Source: Gammaproteobacteria bacterium (GTDB taxonomy: Bacteria > Pseudomonadota > Gammaproteobacteria > UBA9214). From it: a DNA stretch of 5,044 nt. Made by a program: the position numbers and the translations under genes. This document shows positions 1 through 5,044 of the stretch, one piece after another (the first letter of the stretch is position 1; every line of letters starts with the position of its first letter). Under the pieces are notes generated by a model that searched no databases, was not told where the DNA came from, and worked only from the letters and a program-made list of their open reading frames with translations. Location: NCBI GenBank assembly GCA_029859555.1, contig JAOUCV010000181.1:1-5044 (forward strand). The letters are read 5' to 3'.

Positions 1-102
1 GCAATATTCTTTGGTGCGGTCGTGGTGCTGACTATTATTGCTGCCATGACCTTTGATCCCCGGGAAATCTGGGACAATATGGAGTCAACAAATGACAGAT
101 AA
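1..102 (+). CDS. pqiA: PqiA, C-terminal end (partial, 5' end outside window)
   Basis: The frame open from base 1 encodes 33 residues and stops at TAA 100-102. It has a hydrophobic run (AIFFGAVVVLTIIAAMTF) followed by the tail FDPREIWDNM. A last membrane helix followed by an 'FDPRxIWD' tail is typical of the C-terminus of PqiA/YebS-family inner-membrane proteins. PqiA is a polytopic inner-membrane partner of the MCE protein PqiB in a lipid-transport system between the inner and outer membranes. The identification rests on this short tail plus its position directly before pqiB, with an 11-base overlap. The paralogue YebS is a possible alternative, but a pqiC gene downstream favours PqiA. The rest of the protein, including its zinc-ribbon-type cysteines, lies outside the window and cannot be assessed. 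Confidence 0.85.
   Translation, partial: AIFFGAVVVLTIIAAMTFDPREIWDNMESTNDR
81..84 (+). promoter_or_regulatory. Ribosome binding site of pqiB
   Basis: GGAG at 81-84 lies 7 bases before ATG 92-94, inside the last codons of pqiA. It decides the pqiB start: an in-frame ATG at 53 would add 13 residues that match no expected N-terminus and would lie deeper inside pqiA. Confidence 0.7.
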
Positions 103-1639
103 CATTGCCGGCAACGTACCGGAAAATGACATACCTGAGGCCATAGTCAAACCGCGCAAGGGTATTTCCATAGTCTGGGTCATCCCCATCGTTGCAGCAC
201 TGATCGGTGCGTGGGTGGCCTACAAGGCAGTGTCCGAGGTTGGCCCGACGATCTTTATCAGCTTTAAAGATGCCGAAGGACTGGTGGCCGGCAAGACCAA
301 GGTCAAGTACAAGGATGTAGATGTCGGCCTGTTGACGGCGGTTGATATTGAAGACGACCTCAAGCACATACTGGTGACGGTGCAGATGGACAAGAACGCC
401 AAGCGCTACCTGACAGAGAAGACCCGCTTCTGGGTGGTCAAGGCGCGTATCAGTGCCGGCACTGTTTCCGGGCTGAGTACCCTGCTGGGCGGAGCCTATA
501 TTGCGATAGACCCGGTTAACGGCGGGAATTTTGTAAAGGACTATGTCGGACTGGAGACGGTGCCGATAGTCACCACTGACCAGCCGGGACAGCATTTTAT
601 GCTGCGGGCAAAACGGCGCGGTTCGCTGGAAGCGGGTGCCCCCATTTATTTTCGCCAGATCAAGGTGGGGGAGGTCGTCAGTTACCGGTTGTCCGATGAT
701 GCTGAGACAGTTGACTTCAAGGTGTTTATCAATGAACCGCACGATATCAAGGTCATGGAAAATACCCGTTTCTGGAATGCCAGTGGCCTTGAAGTGAACC
801 TGTCGGCTGCCGGATTCGAGGTGGATATGGAATCTGCGGTCAGCCTGATGACTGGTGGCCTCGCATTCGGGACTCCTCCGGATAGCCCGCCGGGTGATGT
901 GGCAGAAGAGAACAGGGTCTTCACGCTCCATGAGAGTCGCGCCGACGCCTTTGCACAGAAAATCACCATTAGAAATCAAGTTCTGCTCTATTTTGACGGC
1001 ACGGTGCGCGGCCTTGAGCCGGGTGCACCGGTCGAGTTCCGGGGGATTGAAATGGGCAGGGTTGTCTCTGTGGACCTGGAATTCGATGAGGACGCACAGG
1101 CGTTCCATCTGCCGGTGCTTATTGAACTTGAACCGGAACGATTTAGCCAGGATTATAATGATCTTACCGAGGCAGAGCATAAAAGGATCAATGAGGAACT
1201 TGTGGCACGTGGATTGAGGGCGCAGCTAAAGACGGGGAATGTCCTCACCGGCATGCTCTATGTGGACCTGGAGTTCTTCCCCGATGCTGAAGAAGAAAAG
1301 ATACGCTATGTAGATGGCACCGAGGTGCTTCCCACGGTACCCACCTCCATCCAGGAAATTACCAGGAATGTCACCGCGATACTCGACAAGGTGCAAGAGA
1401 TTCCCTTCGACAAGATCGGTGCCGATATGGCCCGTACGATAGCCAACCTGGATAAAACCTTGATCCAGGCAGATGAGACCCTGAAAACAATTGATAAGAT
1501 GTTTGCGGAAGATTCGGCGATATCAGAGGAACTACAGACATCACTGCGCGAACTGGCTGATGCAGCACGCTCACTGCGTATCCTGTCAGATTACCTTGAA
1601 CGTCACCCGGAGGCCTTGCTACGCGGCAAGGAGAAATAG
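92..1639 (+). CDS. pqiB: PqiB, three-domain MCE lipid-transport protein
   Basis: This gene encodes 515 residues, close to the roughly 540 of E. coli PqiB. A cytoplasmic N-terminus is followed by one membrane helix at about residues 25-45. Three MCE (MlaD-type) domains follow: about 52-150 (core GLVAGKTKVKYKDVDVG, 63-79), about 167-235 (core GSLEAGAPIYFRQIKVG, 177-193) and about 291-400 (core GLEPGAPVEFRGIEMG, 307-322). A helical tail from about 415 ends in HPEALLRGKEK, the usual PqiB-type ending. In E. coli, stacked hexameric MCE rings and a C-terminal coiled-coil needle form a hydrophobic tunnel from inner membrane to outer membrane, where PqiC sits. I infer the same role here. The start overlaps the end of pqiA by 11 bases and the stop lies 2 bases before the pqiC ATG, so coupled translation is likely. 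All three domains appear intact. Confidence 0.95.
   Translation: MTDNIAGNVPENDIPEAIVKPRKGISIVWVIPIVAALIGAWVAYKAVSEVGPTIFISFKDAEGLVAGKTKVKYKDVDVGLLTAVDIEDDLKHILVTVQMDKNAKRYLTEKTRFWVVKARISAGTVSGLSTLLGGAYIAIDPVNGGNFVKDYVGLETVPIVTTDQPGQHFMLRAKRRGSLEAGAPIYFRQIKVGEVVSYRLSDDAETVDFKVFINEPHDIKVMENTRFWNASGLEVNLSAAGFEVDMESAVSLMTGGLAFGTPPDSPPGDVAEENRVFTLHESRADAFAQKITIRNQVLLYFDGTVRGLEPGAPVEFRGIEMGRVVSVDLEFDEDAQAFHLPVLIELEPERFSQDYNDLTEAEHKRINEELVARGLRAQLKTGNVLTGMLYVDLEFFPDAEEEKIRYVDGTEVLPTVPTSIQEITRNVTAILDKVQEIPFDKIGADMARTIANLDKTLIQADETLKTIDKMFAEDSAISEELQTSLRELADAARSLRILSDYLERHPEALLRGKEK
1628..1633 (+). promoter_or_regulatory. Ribosome binding site of pqiC
   Basis: AAGGAG at 1628-1633 lies inside the last pqiB codons. 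It is 8 bases from ATG 1642 and 5 bases from the alternative GTG 1639, which overlaps the pqiB TAG stop. The spacing and the stronger codon favour ATG 1642. Confidence 0.65.
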
Positions 1640-1641
1640 TG

Positions 1642-2253
1642 ATGGCAATAAGATCAGAGCTGAAGTGTGCAGCAGCCATGCTGGCAGTGTTGTTACTGGC
1701 GGGGTGCGCGGGGACATCACCGCGTGTTGATTTCTATGTGTTGAGTGCTGATGCCAAAGCTGTCGCCGGTGTGGCGGGTAGTTGCAGCAGTCAGGCTATC
1801 AGTGTCGGACCGGTCAGCTGGCCCAGGTATCTGGATCAGCCGCGTATTATCACGCGGGCCGGAACAAACCGGCTGGAGGCCAGTGAGTTCAATCGCTGGG
1901 GCGGTTCGCTGGAAGATGATTTTGTTCGTACGGCGATTGAAAACCTGTCAGCGCTGCTGCAATCAGAACTGGTCGTGAACTATCGCCGCAGTGGTAATTT
2001 CTCGCCTGCCTACCGGGTGGAAATGGTTGTGTTGCGGTTTGACGGGCAGTTGGGCGGGGAGGTTGCACTGGATGTTAAATGGGGTGTTATCAACGAAGCG
2101 ACCGGCAAGTACGAACTGGTTACGACATCAAACATTCAGAAAGGCACGTCCGGTCAGGATTATGATGCACTGGTGAATGCCTCCAGTATGGCGCTTTCGC
2201 AACTGAGTGAGGAGATAGCAGCACAGCTGGCACAGTTGTGCGCCGCCCGGTAA
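1642..2253 (+). CDS. pqiC: PqiC, outer-membrane lipoprotein of the Pqi system (ABC transport auxiliary, DUF330/YmbA family)
   Basis: This gene encodes 203 residues (E. coli PqiC is about 187). A lipoprotein signal peptide ends in the lipobox LAGC, with the lipidated cysteine at C22. Residue +2 is Ala rather than Asp, which predicts sorting to the outer membrane. The mature part has family features: FYVLS at 31-35, then PRYLDQPRIITR and EFNRWGGSLEDDFVRTAIENL. The YmbA/PqiC family has the same pattern of a Tyr-Leu-Asp-x-Pro segment followed by an 'EF-R-W' segment. PqiC should dock the PqiB tube at the outer membrane. It is the last gene of the operon. The start is ATG 1642, with GTG 1639 as an alternative adding one residue. 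Two cysteines in the mature protein, C48 and C200, could form a disulfide in the periplasm; that is inference. Confidence 0.92.
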   Translation: MAIRSELKCAAAMLAVLLLAGCAGTSPRVDFYVLSADAKAVAGVAGSCSSQAISVGPVSWPRYLDQPRIITRAGTNRLEASEFNRWGGSLEDDFVRTAIENLSALLQSELVVNYRRSGNFSPAYRVEMVVLRFDGQLGGEVALDVKWGVINEATGKYELVTTSNIQKGTSGQDYDALVNASSMALSQLSEEIAAQLAQLCAAR

Positions 2254-2266
2254 GCCGTTCGGCTTG
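2251..2266. terminator. Small hairpin between convergent pqiC and nadA (possible weak terminator)
   Basis: AAGCC at 2252-2256 pairs with GGCTT at 2261-2265 around a GTTC loop, and a T-G pair can extend it. It includes the pqiC stop codon and most of the 16-bp gap between the two genes. The plus strand then reads GTTGCTAG, with only a few T's, and the minus strand has no T-tract. It is at best a weak terminator and may serve both directions. Termination could also be Rho-dependent or lie inside the opposing gene. Confidence 0.3.
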
Positions 2267-2269
2267 TTG

Positions 2270-3337
2270 CTAGTCGATGTTACGCCGGTTGTTTACAAAG
2301 TCGACCATGCGTTGCGTCGACTTCAGCGCCCGTTTGCGTACCTCTTCATCTACCTGAATTTCATTGCTACCGGTTTTTAAAACCTCGGCCAGATTGCGCA
2401 GCTGGTTCATGGCCATCCACGGGCAGTGCGCGCAGCTTTCGCAGGTGGCACCTTCACCGGCCGAGGGCGCTTCCAGAAACCTCTTGTCCGGTGCAGCCTG
2501 CTTCATTTTGTAAAAGATGCCGTTGTCGGTGGCAACGATAAATGTGCTGTTGGGTAATTCCTTTACGGCGTTGATCAATTGTGTCGTGGAGCCAACGACA
2601 TCGGCAAGTGCAATCACCGCTTCGGGTGACTCGGGGTGTACCAGGATGGCGGCATCCGGATGTGCACTTGATAAATTCTTCAGCGCTTCTGCCTTGAAAC
2701 GTTCATGCACGATACAGCTGGCTTGCCACAGCAGCATATCGGCACCGGTTACCTTCTGAACGTAACTGCCGAGGTAACGGTCGGGCGCCCAGAGTATTTT
2801 CTTGCCCTGTTCTTTCAGGTGCCGTACTACATCTACCGCGATGCTTGATGTGACTACCCAGTCGGCGCGCGCCTTTACCTCCGCGCAGGTATTGGCATAG
2901 ACCACCACGGTACGGTCGGGATGGGCGTCGCAGAAGGGGATGAACTTTTCCGGAGGACAGCCGAGATCCAGAGAGCACTCGGCTTGCAGTGTTGGCATCA
3001 GTACCTGTTTTTCAGGGTTGAGTATTTTGGCGGTCTCACCCATGAAGCGTACGCCGGCAACTACCAGGGTGCTGGCCGGATGCTGATTGCCAAAACGGGC
3101 CATTTCCAGTGAGTCCGAGACTGTGCCGCCGGTGACGTCGGCGATCATTTGCAGGTCGTCATCGGTGTAATAGTGTGCCACCAGCACGGCGTCTTTTTTC
3201 TTCAGCAGTGCTTTAATTTCCGCTATCAACGCATCGCGTTCGCCTGCCTGGTAGTCAGGCTGGTCGACACTGCCGGGGATGGGCCAGGACGCTGCCGGGG
3301 AATCTGCTCGGGTCTTCTCGCCGGTTTTCTCATTCAT
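2270..3337 (-). CDS. nadA: Quinolinate synthase NadA ([4Fe-4S] enzyme of NAD biosynthesis)
   Basis: This gene encodes 355 residues (E. coli NadA is 347). The enzyme condenses iminoaspartate, supplied by aspartate oxidase NadB, with dihydroxyacetone phosphate to give quinolinate in the cytoplasm. Visible motifs are [10 protein letters not shown] (54-63), [11 protein letters not shown] (70-80), [16 protein letters not shown] (95-110), AECSLDLGC (119-127), the active-site HPE within HPES (234-237) and [13 protein letters not shown] (299-311). The likely cluster ligands C121, C208 and C305 line up with E. coli C113, C200 and C297 at a constant offset of eight residues. C299 and C302 complete the CxxCxxC motif found in the E. 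coli-type subgroup. No nadB is in the window. The ATG at 3335-3337 has only a weak GGGA 11 bases upstream. The next in-frame Met is residue 64, beyond the [10 protein letters not shown] motif, so this start is kept. The gene follows the Sel1-repeat gene by 95 bp on the same strand. Confidence 0.97.
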   Translation of the reverse strand: MNEKTGEKTRADSPAASWPIPGSVDQPDYQAGERDALIAEIKALLKKKDAVLVAHYYTDDDLQMIADVTGGTVSDSLEMARFGNQHPASTLVVAGVRFMGETAKILNPEKQVLMPTLQAECSLDLGCPPEKFIPFCDAHPDRTVVVYANTCAEVKARADWVVTSSIAVDVVRHLKEQGKKILWAPDRYLGSYVQKVTGADMLLWQASCIVHERFKAEALKNLSSAHPDAAILVHPESPEAVIALADVVGSTTQLINAVKELPNSTFIVATDNGIFYKMKQAAPDKRFLEAPSAGEGATCESCAHCPWMAMNQLRNLAEVLKTGSNEIQVDEEVRKRALKSTQRMVDFVNNRRNID

Positions 3338-3432
3338 CTGCTGGTCTGTCCCGGTGCTTTGAAAGTGCTTTTTAAATATTGCGTAACTGATTATTATTGC
3401 TTGATATTATTATCTAAGATAGAGGGGTGTAG
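3338..3432 (-). promoter_or_regulatory. AT-rich leader/promoter region of nadA
   Basis: This 95-bp gap lies between the Sel1-repeat gene and nadA. Positions 3371-3420 are much richer in A and T than the flanking genes, which suggests that nadA has its own promoter. Two similar 10-12 bp units occur on the plus strand: GATTATTATTG (3389-3399) and GATATTATTATC (3403-3414, an imperfect palindrome). They could be operator half-sites. I see no clear -35/-10 pair with good spacing and cannot assign a known NAD regulator site (NadR, NadQ or NrtR) from the sequence. Confidence 0.35.
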
Positions 3433-3882
3433 CTATACCTGCTCGGCCGGTGTTCTTTGATTGTCAGCATCGCTGCTGCTGGCAAGCTGCTCAAGCAGGT
3501 TTGCCGCTTCTGCATCACCCTTGTCGGCGGCAAGCTGCAGCCACCTTGACGCTTCGTTGCGATCGACGGCAACGCCTTCGCCGCGGTAGTACATCATGCC
3601 AAGGTTGGTTTGTGCGTCCACGAATCCCTGTTCGGCTGCTTTTCGATACCAGCTGGCTGCCTGTGCGAGATCCTGCTCGACGCTGGCGCCCTGGTCAAAC
3701 ATGACACCGAGATTATACTGGGCTTCTGCATCGCCCAGTTCCGCCAGTGGTTGCCACTCGTCAAAGGCTGCCTGATAGTCTCCTTTAAGGTAGGACTGGT
3801 AGCCGCCTCCGAGGATGGTCCATGTTGGCAGGCCTCGCATCAGTGACAATTCAAGTTGTGGAGAATCATGGGTATAGCTCAC
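3433..3882 (-). CDS. Small Sel1-repeat (TPR-like) protein
   Basis: This gene encodes 149 residues from a GTG at 3880-3882, stopping at TAG 3433-3435. A half-repeat at about 34-49 (GDYQAAFDEWQPLAELG) is followed by Sel1 repeat 1 (about 51-86, DAEAQYNLGVMFDQG then AASWYRKAAEQG), repeat 2 (about 88-122, DAQTNLGMMYYRGEGV then ASRWLQLAADKG) and a partial third (123-133). Sel1 repeats are paired alpha-helices that usually bind other proteins; no specific function can be assigned. No signal peptide is visible, so it may be cytoplasmic, although many relatives are secreted. The start is uncertain: an in-frame ATG at 3838-3840 (M15) would give 135 residues with all repeats intact. Neither start has a good Shine-Dalgarno. 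The -10 box at 3903-3908 would allow the GTG start with a short leader. The gene may be cotranscribed with nadA. Confidence 0.85.
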   Translation of the reverse strand: MSYTHDSPQLELSLMRGLPTWTILGGGYQSYLKGDYQAAFDEWQPLAELGDAEAQYNLGVMFDQGASVEQDLAQAASWYRKAAEQGFVDAQTNLGMMYYRGEGVAVDRNEASRWLQLAADKGDAEAANLLEQLASSSDADNQRTPAEQV

Positions 3883-3902
3883 ATTCCAATAAGTTTGTTC
3901 GT

Positions 3903-3908
3903 ATTATA
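3903..3908 (-). promoter_or_regulatory. Candidate -10 box for the Sel1-repeat gene
   Basis: On the minus strand the sequence reads TATAAT, a perfect sigma-70 -10 hexamer, 20 bases before the GTG start. No good -35 is seen 16-18 bases upstream (GAATCC or similar). Transcription would start near 3895-3897 and leave a leader of about 13-15 bases to the GTG, or about 55 bases to the ATG at 3840. Confidence 0.45.
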
Positions 3909-3935
3909 TAGCCATTGTCGGGCAGGATTCATAAA

Positions 3936-4019
3936 ATGAAGCTTCCCTGGTCATGGTTTGGCCGGGTTATAGTCAGCTATCGCGGGAAGCAGAGTTGCCA
4001 ACTCAACTGTTTCTTCTAA
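3936..4019 (+). CDS. Possible 27-residue small ORF (unproven)
   Basis: ATG 3936 to TAA 4019 encodes 27 residues, beginning MKLPWSWFGR and ending QSCQLNCFF. A reasonable Shine-Dalgarno (AGGA, 3924-3927) lies 8 bases before the ATG. The peptide has two Trp, three Phe and two Cys with basic residues between them, and resembles no family I recognise. The ORF contains a 7-bp inverted repeat (GCTTCCC 3941-3947 / GGGAAGC 3984-3990) and a second small hairpin near its end, so the stretch could equally be a structured RNA or untranslated DNA. No clear plus-strand promoter precedes it. An ORF this short can arise by chance. Confidence 0.2.
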   Translation: MKLPWSWFGRVIVSYRGKQSCQLNCFF

Positions 4020-4057
4020 CCTTATGATATTAGGGGCCTGATTTGCGATGTACCTTA

Positions 4058-4090
4058 ATTCCCTGCAACGCCGGTTGAGTGTTGGGGAAT
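4058..4090 (+). repeat. Inverted repeat in the leader of the thioredoxin-like gene
   Basis: ATTCCC (4058-4063) pairs with GGGAAT (4085-4090), and CAAC (4066-4069) pairs with GTTG (4081-4084). The result is a 10-bp interrupted stem with a 2-base bulge and an 11-base loop. CAAC can instead pair with a second GTTG at 4074-4077 around a GCCG tetraloop, giving two alternative folds. Its function is unknown. Confidence 0.4.
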
Positions 4091-4116
4091 ATACCGCTGT
4101 TTCTCCGTCACAGCAA

Positions 4117-4141
4117 TGTGCGGGGCGTCAGTGGCCGCACA
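4117..4141 (+). promoter_or_regulatory. Inverted repeat abutting the ribosome binding site of the thioredoxin-like gene
   Basis: TGTGCGG (4117-4123) and CCGCACA (4135-4141) form a perfect 7-bp inverted repeat with an 11-base spacer. The right arm ends on the first base of the AGGAG Shine-Dalgarno (4141-4145). As RNA it could influence translation start; as DNA it could be an operator. Both readings are inference. Confidence 0.4.
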
Positions 4142-4155
4142 GGAGAGCGTGAGAG

Positions 4156-5044
4156 ATGCAATACAGTCGAACCATAATAATGTTGCTCACGGTGTTGTTG
4201 CTGTTGCCTGCAGGCTCTCTCCCGGCAACGGTCACCTATGATAACGGCTTTGTAGAATTTGATGATGCGCCGCTGGAGGAGCCGCTGTCATTTCCCGAAT
4301 GGTTCAAGCTCAGTTTTCTGGATTTGCGTGAAGATGTTCGCGAAGTACGCGAGGCGGGCAAACGGGGCCTGATGGTTTATTACGGCCAGAAATACTGCGC
4401 CTATTGTAAACAGCTTCTTGAAATCGATCTGGAGGCTGAAGACATCCAGGCGTATGTGCGTGAGCATTTCGATATTATCGGACTGGATATCCATGGTGAC
4501 CGCACGGTGACTGACTTGAACGGTGTGGAGCTGCCCGAGAGTGCGCTGGCTGTCCGGGAAAAGACAAATTTCACCCCCTCGCTGTTGTTCTACAATGCTG
4601 ACGGACGGGAAGTCATGCGTCTGCGGGGGTATTACCCGCCTTATCGTTTCCGTGCTGCGCTGGAGCATGTGGCCCACGGTCATTACCAGTCAGAAAGTTT
4701 CCGGGAATACCTGGCACGAGCCGATGTGCCACTGCTGTTCGATCCGGGTGATCTGAATGACGAACCGGTATTTCTGCGCGGGCCCTACATGCAGGACCGA
4801 AGCGTAATCTCCGGCGACCGTCCGCTGGCGGTATTTTTTGAGCAGGGAAACTGTCATGCCTGTGATGTGTTGCATACCGGGCCGATGCGCGATCCCGAGA
4901 TCATGATGCGCTTCGAGCAACTGGAAAACATCCAGCTCTCATTCTGGGCGGATACACCGGTAGTGACGCCGTCCGGTGAACGTTTGACTGCAAGGCAGTG
5001 GGGAGAAAAACTGGGACTTTTTTATACGCCAACGCTGATATTTT
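4156..5044 (+). CDS. Secreted tandem double thioredoxin-like protein (partial, 3' end outside window)
   Basis: An uninterrupted frame from ATG 4156 runs off the window end after 296 codons. AGGAG at 4141-4145 precedes it by 10 bases, and an in-frame TGA at 4150 blocks any earlier start. Residues 1-24 look like a Sec signal peptide (basic start, LLTVLLLL core, possible cleavage after LPA). A first thioredoxin-like domain (about 65-170) has YYGQKYCAYC with C81 and C84, a probable cis-proline in TP (P141) and the segment GYYPPYRF (158-165). A second domain (from about 220) has EQGNCHACD with C233 and C236, and another TP (P292) in YTPTLIF just before the window end. The protein is probably a periplasmic thiol-disulfide or reductant-handling protein of the SoxW-like/'thioredoxin-fold' type. 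Substrate and redox direction cannot be read from the sequence. The missing C-terminus is probably short, since only the last strands and helix of the second fold remain. Confidence 0.88.
   Translation, partial: MQYSRTIIMLLTVLLLLPAGSLPATVTYDNGFVEFDDAPLEEPLSFPEWFKLSFLDLREDVREVREAGKRGLMVYYGQKYCAYCKQLLEIDLEAEDIQAYVREHFDIIGLDIHGDRTVTDLNGVELPESALAVREKTNFTPSLLFYNADGREVMRLRGYYPPYRFRAALEHVAHGHYQSESFREYLARADVPLLFDPGDLNDEPVFLRGPYMQDRSVISGDRPLAVFFEQGNCHACDVLHTGPMRDPEIMMRFEQLENIQLSFWADTPVVTPSGERLTARQWGEKLGLFYTPTLIF

Larger units (their letters stand above)
3883..4155. other. Divergent intergenic region between the Sel1-repeat gene and the double-thioredoxin gene
   Basis: These 273 bp hold no strongly supported gene. 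They contain the Sel1-gene -10 box, the 27-codon small ORF, an inverted repeat spanning 3941-3990, a hairpin at 3992-4004 (GAGTT-GCC-AACTC, which competes with AGTTG/CAACT), and two potential stems between 4058 and 4141. The plus-strand promoter is not obvious. A weak -24/-12-like element (GG at 4033-4034, TTGC at 4043-4046) exists but matches poorly outside its core. I recognise no known riboswitch or RNA family. Confidence 0.6.

Noticed and set aside
35..1180. Minus-strand open frame of 381 codons opposite pqiB
   Set aside because: It is fully antisense to a clear three-domain MCE protein gene, has no recognisable domain, and its residue composition looks like a codon-bias shadow. Long antisense frames are common opposite GC-rich genes.
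855..1217. Plus-strand 120-codon frame inside pqiB
   Set aside because: It lies out of frame within MCE domains 2-3 of pqiB and has no recognisable family.
3992..4020. Hairpin GAGTT-GCC-AACTC followed by a pyrimidine-rich stretch as an intrinsic terminator
   Set aside because: The stem is only 5 bp with mixed AT content, the tail is not a run of T's, and no convincing gene ends just before it.
4032..4046. Sigma-54-like -24/-12 promoter (GG ... TTGC) upstream of the thioredoxin-like gene
   Set aside because: The GG and TTGC cores are correctly spaced, but the rest of the -24 element does not match and no enhancer-like site is evident. A chance match is likely.
4288..4683. Minus-strand open frame of 131 codons opposite the thioredoxin-like gene
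   Set aside because: The plus-strand frame has a signal peptide, CxxC motifs and a ribosome binding site, while the antisense frame shows no domain or start signal.
1..5044. Search for CRISPR arrays, tRNA or rRNA genes, insertion sequences, phage genes or toxin-antitoxin pairs
   Set aside because: No regularly spaced repeats, cloverleaf patterns, transposase motifs or terminal inverted repeats were seen; almost all of the window is filled by housekeeping-type genes.

Overview
The window looks like an ordinary chromosomal stretch from a gammaproteobacterium. The organism is inferred from the pqiABC gene order, an E. coli-type NadA with a C-terminal CxxCxxC cluster motif, Shine-Dalgarno-led genes and moderate-to-high GC with AT-rich intergenic gaps. 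I cannot name a genus. I see no mobile element, CRISPR array, tRNA or rRNA.

Layout. (1) Positions 1-2253, plus strand: the end of a pqiA-pqiB-pqiC operon. It holds the last 33 codons of pqiA, a complete three-MCE-domain pqiB (92-1639) and a complete lipoprotein gene pqiC (1642-2253). The genes overlap or nearly touch, so they are probably translationally coupled. Together they should form an envelope-spanning lipid-transport system: PqiA in the inner membrane, PqiB as a periplasm-spanning tube, PqiC as the outer-membrane lipoprotein. (2) Positions 2270-3337, minus strand: nadA (quinolinate synthase, de novo NAD synthesis), convergent with pqiC across a 16-bp gap with a small hairpin. (3) Positions 3433-3882, minus strand: a small Sel1-repeat protein, 95 bp upstream of nadA and on the same strand. 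(4) Positions 3883-4155: a 273-bp divergent intergenic region with a good -10 box for the Sel1 gene, a possible 27-codon ORF and several inverted repeats. (5) Positions 4156-5044, plus strand: an open, truncated gene for a secreted protein with two tandem thioredoxin-like domains (CAYC and CHAC), cut by the window end.

The three transcription units have no clear shared pathway. A loose redox/envelope theme exists (a paraquat-inducible-type operon, an oxygen-sensitive Fe-S enzyme, a periplasmic thioredoxin-like protein), but this is only suggestive. I found no convincing new system. The items most worth checking are the double-thioredoxin protein and the structured region in front of it.
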